The notes beneath the pieces were generated by a model. The model worked only from the letters and a program-made list of their open reading frames with translations, did no database searches and was not told where the DNA came from. The position numbers and the translations under genes are program-made. This document shows positions 54,150 through 62,922 of a stretch of DNA of 64,000 nucleotides, one piece after another. Every line of letters starts with the position of its first letter. Positions within the stretch are counted from its first letter, which is position 1. The stretch lies in NCBI GenBank assembly GCA_017305665.1, contig JAFKKH010000018.1:62001-126000 (forward strand). Reading direction: 5' to 3'. Source of the DNA: Hyphomicrobiales bacterium (lineage in GTDB: Bacteria > Pseudomonadota > Alphaproteobacteria > Rhizobiales > Xanthobacteraceae).

Positions 54150-54248
54150 GGGAGATTGGCGGTGGACGAGCCACTCGCCAACCGGGTCAGGTCCGGAAGG
54201 AAGCAGCCCTAACGAGGTCCGGATCGGGTCGCTCGTCAGTCTCCTACC
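54150..54248 (+). ncRNA. ffs: Signal recognition particle RNA, small bacterial (4.5S) type
   Basis: About 99 nt. Contains the universal SRP core: GGTCAGGTCCGGAAGGAAGC followed by AGCCCTAACGAGGTCC, giving the GGAA tetraloop and asymmetric loop that Ffh binds. The ends pair (ggaga...gacgag with ctcgtc...tctcc). Guides membrane-protein targeting with Ffh. Lies between the HIT gene and dnaX, a common place in alphaproteobacteria. Confidence 0.95.
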
Positions 54249-54369
54249 TGTTTTTCGGGCAAGCGATGTTTTTCGGGAATCTTGCCGGCGCCGGATCGGG
54301 CGCGACCCGAAAGATTTGCCCGTTGTTCCGCAAGCCGGCTTCGAGAGACAAGACATTGCGGATCGCTCA

Positions 54370-56223
54370 ATGACCGATGCTGGCAATCCCCTGACACCCG
54401 CTGGCGCTGAGGCCGGCCAGACAGGCTTCGATCTCGGCGCGGGACCGTCCGTGACGGGTGCCTATCGCGTGCTGGCGCGGAAATATCGCCCTACCAGTTT
54501 CGACGATCTGATCGGACAGGAAGCGCTGGTGCGCACCGTGTCCAATGCGTTCGAAACGGGGCGGATTCCGCAGGCCTGGATTCTGACCGGCGTGCGCGGG
54601 GTGGGAAAAACCACCACCGCGCGCATTCTGGCGCGCGCGCTGAACTACGAATTGCCGGATGGATCGGTGAAGGGCCCGACCATCCAGATGCCGCAGCTCG
54701 GCGTGCACTGTCAGGCCATCATGGAAAGCCGCCACATCGACGTGCTGGAGATGGACGCGGCCTCTCATACCGGCGTCGACGATGTCCGGCAGATCAACGA
54801 CAGCGTGCGCTATGCGCCGTCCAGCGCGCGCTACAAGGTGTACATCATCGACGAAGTCCACATGCTCTCGACGGCGGCCTTCAACGCCTTTCTGAAGACG
54901 CTGGAAGAGCCGCCGGAGCACGCCAAGTTCGTGTTTGCGACCACCGAAATCCGAAAAGTGCCGGTGACGGTGCTGTCGCGGTGCCAGCGCTTCGATCTCA
55001 AGCGCGTCGAAGCCGATGTGCTGATGACGCATCTCGGCAATATCGCAAAGAAGGAAGGCGTCGAGGTCGAACCCGAAGCGCTAGGGATTGTTGCACGCGC
55101 TGCGGAAGGCTCGGTGCGCGACTCGCTGTCGCTGTTCGATCAGGCGATCGCCCATGCCGCCGGCGTGGTGCGGGCCGATGCGGTGCGGCAGATGCTGGGG
55201 CTCGCCGATCGCACGCGGGTCATTGATCTGTTCGAATCGCTGGCGCGCGGCGATATCGCCGCCGCATTCCAGGAGTTTCGCGATCAGTACGACACCGGTG
55301 CCGATCCGGTGGTTGTGCTCAGCGAGCTCGCCGAGTTCGTCAACTTCGTCACCCGGGTGAAGGTCATTCCGGCAACCGCCGACAATGTCGCCTTCGGCGA
55401 GACCGAGCGCGTGCGGGCACGTGACTTTGCGACAAAGCTTTCGATGCGCGTGCTGTCGCGGATGTGGCAGATGCTGCTGAAGGGCATCACCGAAGTGCAG
55501 GGCGCTACGCGTCCCGCGGCGGCGGCCGAGATGGTGCTGGTGCGGATCGCCTATGCCGCGGACCTGCCGACGCCGGACGAAGCGATCCGGATGCTGGATC
55601 AGAACGGCGGCGGATCACCGGTCGTGACCGGCGCCTCTGCGTCGCGAGGCGGCGGGTCCGCTCCGGCCTCGGCGCTGTCCGCGACCGCGCCACCATCTGC
55701 GCCGCGGGCGATGTCATCACCGCGTGCGAGTGCGGAGGCGGTGTCCCGTCCGCAGGCCATGGCGGCGCGTCCGGAGCCGCAGGCCGCGCCCGCACTGAAG
55801 CTCAACAGCTTCGCGGAACTGGTTGCGCTGGCCGGCGAGAAGCGCGATCTGATGACCAAGACCGCGCTCGAAGCCGACGTACGTCTGGTGAAATTCGAGG
55901 ACGGCAAGATCGAACTGGCGCTGGAGCGCAGCGCCGCGCGGACCATGGTCAGCGATCTTGCGCGCAAGCTGGAGCAATGGACCGGTCGCCGCTGGGCCGT
56001 TGTGGTCTCCAATGAGGTAGGGCAGCCGACGCTGCGTTCGCAGGCCCAGCAGCGTCAGAACGAACGCGAACGTGCGGCGGAAGCGGATCCGCGCGTGCAG
56101 GAGGTGCTGACGCGCTTCCCCGGCGCCAAGGTGGTCGAGGTGCGCAAGCTCGCGCCGTCGATGCCGGAAACCGATGTGATGCCGGACGAGATGCCCGAAG
56201 GCTTCGACGGCGACGACGAGTAA
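54370..56223 (+). CDS. dnaX: DNA polymerase III subunit gamma/tau
   Basis: 617 aa from ATG 54370 ([16 protein letters not shown]). Conserved [21 protein letters not shown]-loop [33 protein letters not shown], sensor [20 protein letters not shown]. The E. coli zinc-binding cysteines are missing: the segment reads NYELPDGS...[19 protein letters not shown] with one Cys. A Pro/Ala-rich linker (~445-490) leads to the C-terminal domain. Clamp-loader subunit; followed by ybaB and recR. Confidence 0.96.
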   Translation: MTDAGNPLTPAGAEAGQTGFDLGAGPSVTGAYRVLARKYRPTSFDDLIGQEALVRTVSNAFETGRIPQAWILTGVRGVGKTTTARILARALNYELPDGSVKGPTIQMPQLGVHCQAIMESRHIDVLEMDAASHTGVDDVRQINDSVRYAPSSARYKVYIIDEVHMLSTAAFNAFLKTLEEPPEHAKFVFATTEIRKVPVTVLSRCQRFDLKRVEADVLMTHLGNIAKKEGVEVEPEALGIVARAAEGSVRDSLSLFDQAIAHAAGVVRADAVRQMLGLADRTRVIDLFESLARGDIAAAFQEFRDQYDTGADPVVVLSELAEFVNFVTRVKVIPATADNVAFGETERVRARDFATKLSMRVLSRMWQMLLKGITEVQGATRPAAAAEMVLVRIAYAADLPTPDEAIRMLDQNGGGSPVVTGASASRGGGSAPASALSATAPPSAPRAMSSPRASAEAVSRPQAMAARPEPQAAPALKLNSFAELVALAGEKRDLMTKTALEADVRLVKFEDGKIELALERSAARTMVSDLARKLEQWTGRRWAVVVSNEVGQPTLRSQAQQRQNERERAAEADPRVQEVLTRFPGAKVVEVRKLAPSMPETDVMPDEMPEGFDGDDE

Positions 56224-56237
56224 CGAAGGAACGGACG

Positions 56238-56558
56238 ATGGCTGACTTTCTCGGGATGATGAAGCAGGCAGCTCAACTGCAATCCAAGATGAAGGCGATG
56301 CAGGACGAACTCGAGCATGTCGAGGTCGAGGGGACGTCCGGCGGCGGCCTCGTCAGCGTGCGGATGACCGCGAAGATGGACGTGAAGGGCATCAAGATCG
56401 ATCCATCGCTGATGAAGGCGGAGGAACGCGAAATCCTTGAGGATCTACTCGTCACCGCGCATAACGACGCGCGACGCAAGGCGGAAGCCGCGATGCAGGA
56501 GAAGATGCAGACGCTGACCGGCGGCCTCGGTCTGCCGCCGGGTCTGGGTCTCGGCTAG
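56238..56558 (+). CDS. YbaB/EbfC nucleoid-associated protein
   Basis: 106 aa, 14 nt after dna[21 protein letters not shown] start, [17 protein letters not shown] and [20 protein letters not shown] mark the family; ends in a Gly/Leu-rich tail [11 protein letters not shown]. Forms tweezer-like dimers that bind DNA. The dnaX-ybaB-recR order is very widely conserved. Confidence 0.95.
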   Translation: MADFLGMMKQAAQLQSKMKAMQDELEHVEVEGTSGGGLVSVRMTAKMDVKGIKIDPSLMKAEEREILEDLLVTAHNDARRKAEAAMQEKMQTLTGGLGLPPGLGLG

Positions 56559-56586
56559 CTTATCCATGCGCGGAATGTGACGACCG

Positions 56587-57189
56587 ATGGCCTCTGTTGC
56601 CGGCCCCGAGATTGAACGCCTGATCCAGTTGCTGGCGCGGTTGCCGGGGCTCGGCCCGCGCTCGGCGCGGCGTGCGGCGCTGCATCTGATCAAGAAGCGC
56701 GATGCGCTGATGACGCCGCTGGCCAGCGCGCTGCAGGTTGCGATCGACCGGATTCAGGTCTGCGAAACCTGCGGCAACATCGATACCCAAAGCCCGTGCA
56801 CGGTCTGCACCGACACCCGGCGCGATCCCTCGATCATTGTGGTGGTCGCCGATGTCGCCGACCTCTGGGCGCTGGAGCGCGCCAATGCCACCAACGGTTT
56901 CTATCATGTGCTCGGCGCGACCCTGTCGCCGCTCGACGGCGTCGGTCCTCAGGACCTGACCATCGACGCGCTGGTGTCGCGGGCGCACGATCCGCGGGTG
57001 ACGGAAATCATTTTAGCGCTGAACGCGACGGTCGATGGCCAGACCACGGCGCATTACATCACCGACCTATTAGGCGAAGCCAATGTGAAGGTGACGCGGT
57101 TGGCGCACGGCGTTCCCGTCGGCGGCGAACTCGATTACCTCGACGAGGGTACGCTGTCGGCGGCAATGCGGCAGCGGACGCTGTTCTAG
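56587..57189 (+). CDS. recR: Recombination protein RecR
   Basis: 200 aa. HhH motif [19 protein letters not shown], four-cysteine zinc finger [16 protein letters not shown] near residue 58, Toprim domain [18 protein letters not shown], and the C-terminal ThAhG-like [21 protein letters not shown]. Loads RecA at gaps with RecFO. Third gene of the dnaX operon. Confidence 0.96.
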   Translation: MASVAGPEIERLIQLLARLPGLGPRSARRAALHLIKKRDALMTPLASALQVAIDRIQVCETCGNIDTQSPCTVCTDTRRDPSIIVVVADVADLWALERANATNGFYHVLGATLSPLDGVGPQDLTIDALVSRAHDPRVTEIILALNATVDGQTTAHYITDLLGEANVKVTRLAHGVPVGGELDYLDEGTLSAAMRQRTLF

Positions 57190-57201
57190 GCGGCGCTCTG
57201 G

Positions 57202-58566
57202 TTACGTCTGCAACGCGGCGAAATGTCCGCGGCGTTGCAGCCACGCCAGCAGGATCAGGCTCGGCACCGCTACCAGCACGCAGATCGCGAAGAACAGTGG
57301 CCATCCGGTCGCCTCGGCCACGAAACCGGCACTGGCCGACAGATAGGTTCGTCCCACCGCAGCGAACGCAGTCAGCAGGGCATATTGCGTCGCGGTGTGC
57401 AGCGGGTTGCGGCACAGCGCCGAGAGATAAGCGACGAAGATCACCGTGCCGATGGCGCTGGTGAAATTCTCCGCGGTGATCGCGACCGCCAGCGCCCACT
57501 GGTTGACGCCGACGATGGCGAGCCACGAGAACGACAGGTTGGCGAGTGCCTGCAGGATGCCGCCGATCCAGAGACTCGCCGCCAGCGAATAGCGCCGCGC
57601 CACGAAGCCGCCCGCGAAGCCGCCGATCAATGTCGCGGCGAGGCCGACGCCCTTGACGATGGCGGCATAGTCGTTACGCGTGAAGCCGAGATCGATCACG
57701 AACGGCGCGGTCATGGTGCCCGAGAACGCGTCGGTGAACTTGAACAGCACGATGAAGGCGAGTGCGGCCATCGCGTCTCTGCGGCTGAGGAATTCCGAGA
57801 ATGCGCCAACCGCAGCGCGGATTACGCGCGTCAGCGCGGTTTGCGCCGCCGTTGTGGCTTCGGCCTGCACCGACGTTTCGGGCTCGGTTGCGGCAAGCGC
57901 AGTGACGGTGCCGATCAGCACCAGTGCTGCCATGGTGACATAGCCCCAGGTCCATGCCGCGCTGCGGATCAGGCCAGTGCCCTCGAACGCGCTGACCAGG
58001 AACAGCGCGCCTGCGGTCGAGACCAGCATGCCGATACGGTAGGCCGCGACATAACCGGCCATGCCGGCGGCCTGTTCGCTCTCGGGCAGGCTTTCGACAC
58101 GGAAGGCATCGACCACGATGTCCTGCGTCGCCGAGGTGGCCGCGACCAGCACCGCGCCCAGCGCGACGAACCATGGCGCCTTCACTGGATCGGTCGAGGC
58201 CAGTATCAGGATCGCAGCGATCAGCAGGATTTGCGAGAACACCAGCCAGCCGCGGCGGCGGCCGAACCGCCGCGTCAGCAGCGGGATGTGGAGGGCATCG
58301 ACCAGCGGCGCCCACAGGAATTTCAGGGTGTAGGGCGTGCCGACCAGCACGAACAGGCCGATGGCGCGAAGATCGATGCCGGATTCCTTCATCCAGATCT
58401 GCAGGGTCGATCCCGACAGCGCCAGCGGCAGGCCGGAGGAAAAGCCCAGCAGCATCACGATCAGCACGCGTGGCTGCAGATAGACCGCGATGCTCTCGCG
58501 CCATGAGGCGCGGGGCGCAGCGTCAGGGGCCTTTGGCGGGGCGGCGGTGGTGTCCGGAGCGGTCAT
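57202..58566 (-). CDS. AmpG-family muropeptide permease (MFS)
   Basis: 454 aa, about 12 membrane segments. AmpG signatures: LGFSSGLPLALSGSTLQIWM, GTPYTLKFLWAPLVDALHIP, RFGRRRGWLVFSQ, ATQDIVVDAFRVE. Imports anhydromuropeptides for peptidoglycan recycling, a pathway that also feeds beta-lactamase signalling in bacteria with AmpR. Ends 12 bp from the recR stop (convergent). Confidence 0.9.
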   Translation of the reverse strand: MTAPDTTAAPPKAPDAAPRASWRESIAVYLQPRVLIVMLLGFSSGLPLALSGSTLQIWMKESGIDLRAIGLFVLVGTPYTLKFLWAPLVDALHIPLLTRRFGRRRGWLVFSQILLIAAILILASTDPVKAPWFVALGAVLVAATSATQDIVVDAFRVESLPESEQAAGMAGYVAAYRIGMLVSTAGALFLVSAFEGTGLIRSAAWTWGYVTMAALVLIGTVTALAATEPETSVQAEATTAAQTALTRVIRAAVGAFSEFLSRRDAMAALAFIVLFKFTDAFSGTMTAPFVIDLGFTRNDYAAIVKGVGLAATLIGGFAGGFVARRYSLAASLWIGGILQALANLSFSWLAIVGVNQWALAVAITAENFTSAIGTVIFVAYLSALCRNPLHTATQYALLTAFAAVGRTYLSASAGFVAEATGWPLFFAICVLVAVPSLILLAWLQRRGHFAALQT

Positions 58567-58618
58567 GCCGCAGTGCTAGCAGATTCGGCTACTTTTCTCC
58601 CTCGCGGGACACAAGTCG

Positions 58619-59833
58619 CTATTCGCCCGCCTGCAACTTGCGCGAGGGCTGCGGCTGAAACAGGTCGCGGCTGTCGGTCTTGACGATCCGTGGCGCGTCG
58701 GTTGCCGGCTCATCCTTGCTGAAATCCAGCTCCTCGATCCGCCCGGCCCGCTTCTCGATCTTGTCGGCGGAGATCAGAATTTGCCGGACGTCTTCATTGA
58801 CGTCGCTGAAGTGCTTCTGCAGTTTCAGGACGCGATCGCGCAAGCGGCCGAGATCGTCGCCGAGGTTCAGGACCTCGGTGCGGATCTGGTCGGCGGCGTC
58901 GCGCATCCGCGCGTCCTTCAGAATCTGCTGCATCACCTGGATCGCCAGCATCAAGAGCGACGGGGACACCAGAACGACGCGGGCGCGATACGCCTTCTGG
59001 ATCACGTCGTCGAACCCGTCGTGGATTTCGGCATAGACCGACTCCGACGGCACGAACATCAGCGCGGTGTCCTGGGTCTCGCCGGCGATCAGGTATTTGT
59101 CGGCGATGTCGGTGACATGCTTCATCACGTCGGCGCGCAGACGTTGCGTCGCGAACTTGCGCTCCTCGTCGCTGCGGGCGTCGTGCAGCGCAGTCACTGC
59201 TTCCAGCGGGAATTTGGCATCGATGCACAGCGGCCGCTGGTCGGGCAGGAAGATCACGCAGTCCGGGCGGCGCCCGTTGGTCAGCGTATGCTGGAACGCG
59301 AAGGAATCCTTCGGCATGCCGTCCTGGACGATCGCCTCCATCCGGGCCTGTCCGAATGCGCCGCGCGCCTGCTTGTTGGCGAGCACGTCGCGCAGCGTCG
59401 TCACCTGCGTGGTCAGATCGGTCAGGTTTTTGTGGGCGTTGTCGATGATACCGAGCCGCTCGTGCAGCGCGCGCAGGCTCTCCATGGTGTTGCGCGTGGT
59501 TTGTTCCATGGACTGGCCGACGCGGTGGGTAACGGAATCGAGCCGCTCGCTGACCGCACGCGCCATCTCCGCCTGCCGCCCGGCGAGGGCCTGACCCATG
59601 GCATCGACGCGGCCGGTAGCCTCGGACTGCGCGCGCATCACCTCGCTCAGCCGCTCCTCGAGTTCGTCAGCGCGAATGGCTTGTGCCATGGCGGTGGCGG
59701 CGCTGTGCCGGCCCGACCGCGCGATGACGATGGCGATGACCAGAAGCAGCACCAGGGCCAGCGCACCGAAAGCGATCAGCGCCGTTCCGGTCCGCACCGG
59801 CAGGTCGCCCAGCATGAAAAGGATGTCGTTCAT
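58619..59833 (-). CDS. rmuC: RmuC-type DNA recombination protein
   Basis: 404 aa from ATG 59833 (MNDILFMLGDLPVRTGTALI); the open frame further up is antisense of def. One N-terminal membrane segment (~17-38), a coiled-coil region (~45-165, rich in Glu/Gln/Arg heptads), then the nuclease-fold RmuC domain (~175-375: GRRPDCVIFLPDQRPLCIDAK with the catalytic-type Asp/Lys, ETQDTALMFVPSESVYAEI). Limits inversion recombination in E. coli. Confidence 0.92.
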   Translation of the reverse strand: MNDILFMLGDLPVRTGTALIAFGALALVLLLVIAIVIARSGRHSAATAMAQAIRADELEERLSEVMRAQSEATGRVDAMGQALAGRQAEMARAVSERLDSVTHRVGQSMEQTTRNTMESLRALHERLGIIDNAHKNLTDLTTQVTTLRDVLANKQARGAFGQARMEAIVQDGMPKDSFAFQHTLTNGRRPDCVIFLPDQRPLCIDAKFPLEAVTALHDARSDEERKFATQRLRADVMKHVTDIADKYLIAGETQDTALMFVPSESVYAEIHDGFDDVIQKAYRARVVLVSPSLLMLAIQVMQQILKDARMRDAADQIRTEVLNLGDDLGRLRDRVLKLQKHFSDVNEDVRQILISADKIEKRAGRIEELDFSKDEPATDAPRIVKTDSRDLFQPQPSRKLQAGE

Positions 59834-59882
59834 CCCGTTCTTGTAGCCCGATTCGTGAGGCGATGCGAACGAAGAGGGAACA

Positions 59883-59929
59883 TTTATGGTTAACAGGAAC
59901 TCAATTTTTATGGTTAACCACTGCTTAAC
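59883..59929. promoter_or_regulatory. Candidate CtrA binding sites between rmuC and def
   Basis: Two copies of TTTATGGTTAAC (59883-59894, 59907-59918), each holding the CtrA half-site TTAACCAT on the minus strand, 24 bp apart. The second overlaps TTAA-N7-TTAAC (59914-59929), the full CtrA consensus. Located in the 150-bp divergent promoter region. Confidence 0.5.
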
Positions 59930-59983
59930 GGCCGGATTTGCGACGGATTGACCGCGCCAGACCGGCGGATTACATGGCGCGCC

Positions 59984-60511
59984 ATGGCCATTCGCGAAAT
60001 TATCGTTCTTCCCGACAAGCAGTTGCGTCTCGTCTCCAAGCCGATCGAAAAGGTCACGCCGGAGATCCGCAAGCTCGCCGACGACATGTTCGAGACCATG
60101 TATGACGCACCGGGCATCGGGCTGGCCGGCATCCAGGTCGCGCAACCCGTGCGCATCATCACCATGGATCTCGCCAAGCGTGACGAGGATGGCGAGACCA
60201 AGCCGCGGCCGCGTGTCTTCATCAATCCGGAAATCCTCTCCGCATCGGACGACGTGTCCGTGTACGAGGAGGGCTGTCTGTCGATCCCCGAATACTACGA
60301 GGAGGTCGAGCGGCCGGCGCGGGTGCGCGTGCGGTTCACGGATCTCGATGGCAAGGTGCATGAAGAGGATGCCGAAGGGCTCTATGCCACCTGTATCCAG
60401 CACGAGATCGACCATCTCAACGGCGTGCTGTTCGTCGATTATCTGTCGAAGCTGAAGCGCGACCGCGTGATGAAGAGATTCAGCAAGGCGGCGAAACTCG
60501 CCGGGAAATAG
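59984..60511 (+). CDS. def: Peptide deformylase
   Basis: 175 aa from ATG 59984 ([20 protein letters not shown]); the frame is open 36 nt upstream. Metal-site motifs: GIGLAGIQV (motif 1, with Gly where most have Ala), EGCLSIP (Cys ligand) and [12 protein letters not shown] (HExxH). Removes the formyl group from nascent chains; partner of Fmt encoded next and of Map at 13787. First gene of def-fmt(-truA). Confidence 0.95.
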   Translation: MAIREIIVLPDKQLRLVSKPIEKVTPEIRKLADDMFETMYDAPGIGLAGIQVAQPVRIITMDLAKRDEDGETKPRPRVFINPEILSASDDVSVYEEGCLSIPEYYEEVERPARVRVRFTDLDGKVHEEDAEGLYATCIQHEIDHLNGVLFVDYLSKLKRDRVMKRFSKAAKLAGK

Positions 60512-60534
60512 TCTCGTAACAGATCGGCTCGTTC

Positions 60535-61467
60535 ATGCCGTTGCGTCTGATCTTCATGGGCACGCCGGAGTTCGCGGTGCCGACGCTCGTCGCGCTCGCG
60601 GCTCATGGTCACGAGATCGCGGCGGTGTATACCCGCGAGGCCAAGCCGTCGGGCCGCGGCATGAAGCTGCAGCCGAGCCCCGTGGCGCGCGAAGCACAGC
60701 GTCTCGGCATTCCCGTGCTGACGCCGAAAACGCTGAGGACTCAGGGCGCGCTGGATGAATTTCGATCGCACGGCGCCGATGCCGCCGTGGTCGTCGCCTA
60801 CGGCATGATCCTGCCGCAGGCCATCCTCGACGCGGTGCCGCTCGGCTGCTTCAACCTGCATGGGTCGCTGCTGCCGCGCTGGCGCGGCGCGGCGCCGATC
60901 AACCGCGCCATCATGGCGGGTGATCCCGAAAGCGGCGTGATGGTGATGAAAATGGATGCCGGTCTCGATACTGGCGATGTCGCCATGGCCGAGCGTATCG
61001 CCGTGACCGACGCGATGACGGCGTCGGATCTTCACGATGCGCTGGCACCGCTCGGTGCAGACTTGATGGTGCGCGCCATGGCTGCGCTCGATCGCGGCGG
61101 CCTGCAACTGACGAAGCAGAGCGCGGAAGGCGTCACTTACGCCACGAAGATCGAAAAAGCCGAGGCGCGGATTGATTGGAGCAGGCCGGCGCGCGAGGTG
61201 CTGCGCCATATCCACGGCCTGTCGCCGTTCCCCGGCGCCTGGTGCGAGATGCCTGTCGATGGCGAACAGATGCGCGTCAAGATTCTGCGCTGTGAGGCCG
61301 CAAACGGCGCGGGTAATCCGGGCCAGTTGCTCGATGATCGCCTGACGATTGCCTGCGGCGAGGGCGCGATCCGCGTTCGCGAACTGCAACGGGCCGGCAA
61401 GGCGCCGATGAAAGCGGAGGATTTCTTGCGCGGTACGCCGCTCGCACCACCGCTGAACGTGGCCTGA
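60535..61467 (+). CDS. fmt: Methionyl-tRNA formyltransferase
   Basis: 310 aa, 23 nt after def. [20 protein letters not shown] start, the formyl-folate site [20 protein letters not shown] near residue 105 with the catalytic His and Asn, [16 protein letters not shown], and a C-terminal tRNA-binding domain (~205-310). Formylates initiator tRNA for translation start. Confidence 0.96.
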   Translation: MPLRLIFMGTPEFAVPTLVALAAHGHEIAAVYTREAKPSGRGMKLQPSPVAREAQRLGIPVLTPKTLRTQGALDEFRSHGADAAVVVAYGMILPQAILDAVPLGCFNLHGSLLPRWRGAAPINRAIMAGDPESGVMVMKMDAGLDTGDVAMAERIAVTDAMTASDLHDALAPLGADLMVRAMAALDRGGLQLTKQSAEGVTYATKIEKAEARIDWSRPAREVLRHIHGLSPFPGAWCEMPVDGEQMRVKILRCEAANGAGNPGQLLDDRLTIACGEGAIRVRELQRAGKAPMKAEDFLRGTPLAPPLNVA

Positions 61468-61494
61468 TGGATATTCGTGGAGCAATTCTTTTCA

Positions 61495-61605
61495 CCTCTC
61501 CCCGTTTACGGGGAGAGGTCGGATTGCGTAGCAATCCGGGTGAGGGGTGTGCATCTCGCTCAACCGGACTATGCCCCTCACCCCGACCCTCTCCCCGCAA
61601 GCGGG
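61495..61605. repeat. Intergenic repeat element between fmt and truA
   Basis: Nested inverted repeats: cctctccccg-ttta-cggggagagg (61495-61518), ggattgc-gta-gcaatcc (61521-61537), then a long-range pairing gggtgagggg (61538-61547) with cccctcaccc (61574-61583), and a final GC-rich hairpin around ctccccgc/gcgggg (61590-61605). I recall this wording as a dispersed element in Bradyrhizobiaceae and rhizobia. Its 3' end supplies the purine-rich stretch ahead of truA. Confidence 0.7.
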
Positions 61606-61624
61606 GCGAGGGAGAGAGGCGCTG

Positions 61625-62362
61625 ATGCCGCGCTACAAACTCACCATCGAATATGACGGCGGGCCGTTCTGCGGCTGGCAGTATCAGGACAACGGCCCGT
61701 CGGTGCAGGGCGCGCTGGAGGCGGCAGTGAAGGCGATCTGCGGCGACGACGTTCGCGTGCATGGCGCCGGCCGCACTGATGCCGGCGTGCATGCGCTCGC
61801 GCAGGTTGCCCACTGCGATATCGCAAAGCCGTTCGCGCCGAATCGTTTGCGCGACGGTCTCAATGCGCATCTGCGGCCGCATCCGATCGGCGTGCTCGAA
61901 GCCGAGATCGTGCCTGATACGTTCGAGGCGCGATTCTCCGCGATCAAGCGGCACTACGTCTATCGCATTGCCAACCGGCGCGCGAACCTCGCCATCGATG
62001 TGGGGCACGTCTGGCGCGTGCCACGGCCGCTCGATGCAGAGGCGATGCACGCGGCGGCGCAGCGCTTGCTCGGCAAGCACGACTTCACGACGTTCCGCGA
62101 CACCGAATGCCAGGCGAAATCACCGGAGAAGACCCTCGACCAGCTCGATGTCGTCAGGGACGGCGACAACGTCAATATCACAACCTCGGCGCGATCGTTC
62201 CTGCATAGCCAGGTGCGCTCGATGGTCGGCTCGCTGGTCTGGGTGGGACACGGTCGTTGGACTGCTGATGATATGTCCGCTGCGCTTGCCGCGCGCCGCC
62301 GCGAAGCCTGCGGTCCGGTCGCGCCGCCCGATGGACTTTATCTGGTGCGGGTGGATTACTGA
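61625..62362 (+). CDS. truA: tRNA pseudouridine(38-40) synthase TruA
   Basis: 245 aa from ATG 61625 ([20 protein letters not shown]); the frame continues up through the repeat but has no family sequence there. Catalytic [15 protein letters not shown] with Asp near residue 52, RHYVYRI, and [17 protein letters not shown]. Modifies positions 38-40 of the anticodon arm. Last 7 nt overlap the 3' end of the convergent nucleosidase gene. Confidence 0.95.
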   Translation: MPRYKLTIEYDGGPFCGWQYQDNGPSVQGALEAAVKAICGDDVRVHGAGRTDAGVHALAQVAHCDIAKPFAPNRLRDGLNAHLRPHPIGVLEAEIVPDTFEARFSAIKRHYVYRIANRRANLAIDVGHVWRVPRPLDAEAMHAAAQRLLGKHDFTTFRDTECQAKSPEKTLDQLDVVRDGDNVNITTSARSFLHSQVRSMVGSLVWVGHGRWTADDMSAALAARRREACGPVAPPDGLYLVRVDY

Positions 62363-62922
62363 GCGGCGCCAAGCTGCGCCAGCGCATTCCAGAACAGGCT
62401 TTCGCCGTCGCGGACGTTGGCGACCCAGTCCTGGTGCGCGAGATCGTTGGCGTCGTCGGTGATGAACTTGAACGCGCGCCACGGCAGGGAATGGCGCTGG
62501 CACACTTGCGCGATCGCGAACAACTCCATGTCGACGATGTCGACCTTGTTCTCGATCAGCCAGGGATCGACGGAAGTCACAAAGCTGTCGCCGGTGCCGC
62601 AGAGGACACCGGTTTGCCCCGATGACAGACGATCGAGTTCCGGCGAATACGGCACGCGGCCGCGCGGCGCCAACGGCATCGCCATCATGTCGCGCTGGAT
62701 CACATCGGAGACCTCAAGCAGGCCGCTCAGCGATTCGTTGATCCGGCCCGCGGTGCCGTAGTTGATAACGAGGGAAGGCCGCAGCACCAGCAAGGCGAGG
62801 GTCGCCGCGCTCGCGGCGTTGACCTTGCCGACGCCGGTGTAGATCACCTCGACGCCTTCGGGCGCGCGCGCCTTGTCCAGTTCGTCGTCGACGGCGGTGA
62901 GGACGAGGATTTTCCCGGTCAT
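62356..62922 (-). CDS. MTA/SAH nucleosidase-like phosphorylase-fold protein
   Basis: 188 aa, shorter than typical MTAN (~230). [28 protein letters not shown], the base/ribose-site [10 protein letters not shown] (ME pair) and the catalytic-Asp segment [10 protein letters not shown]. The family cleaves methylthioadenosine, S-adenosylhomocysteine or related nucleosides; the shortened N-terminus and missing central part leave the substrate open. Its ATG overlaps the dapE stop (ATGA), indicating coupling. Confidence 0.82.
   Translation of the reverse strand: MTGKILVLTAVDDELDKARAPEGVEVIYTGVGKVNAASAATLALLVLRPSLVINYGTAGRINESLSGLLEVSDVIQRDMMAMPLAPRGRVPYSPELDRLSSGQTGVLCGTGDSFVTSVDPWLIENKVDIVDMELFAIAQVCQRHSLPWRAFKFITDDANDLAHQDWVANVRDGESLFWNALAQLGAAQ

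Noticed and set aside
54601-54625. Possible programmed frameshift site in dnaX
   Set aside because: The only A-run (gggaaaaacc) is in the P-loop, far from where gamma would end, and lacks the A6-G slippery form; no stop in the shifted frame makes a sensible gamma product there.
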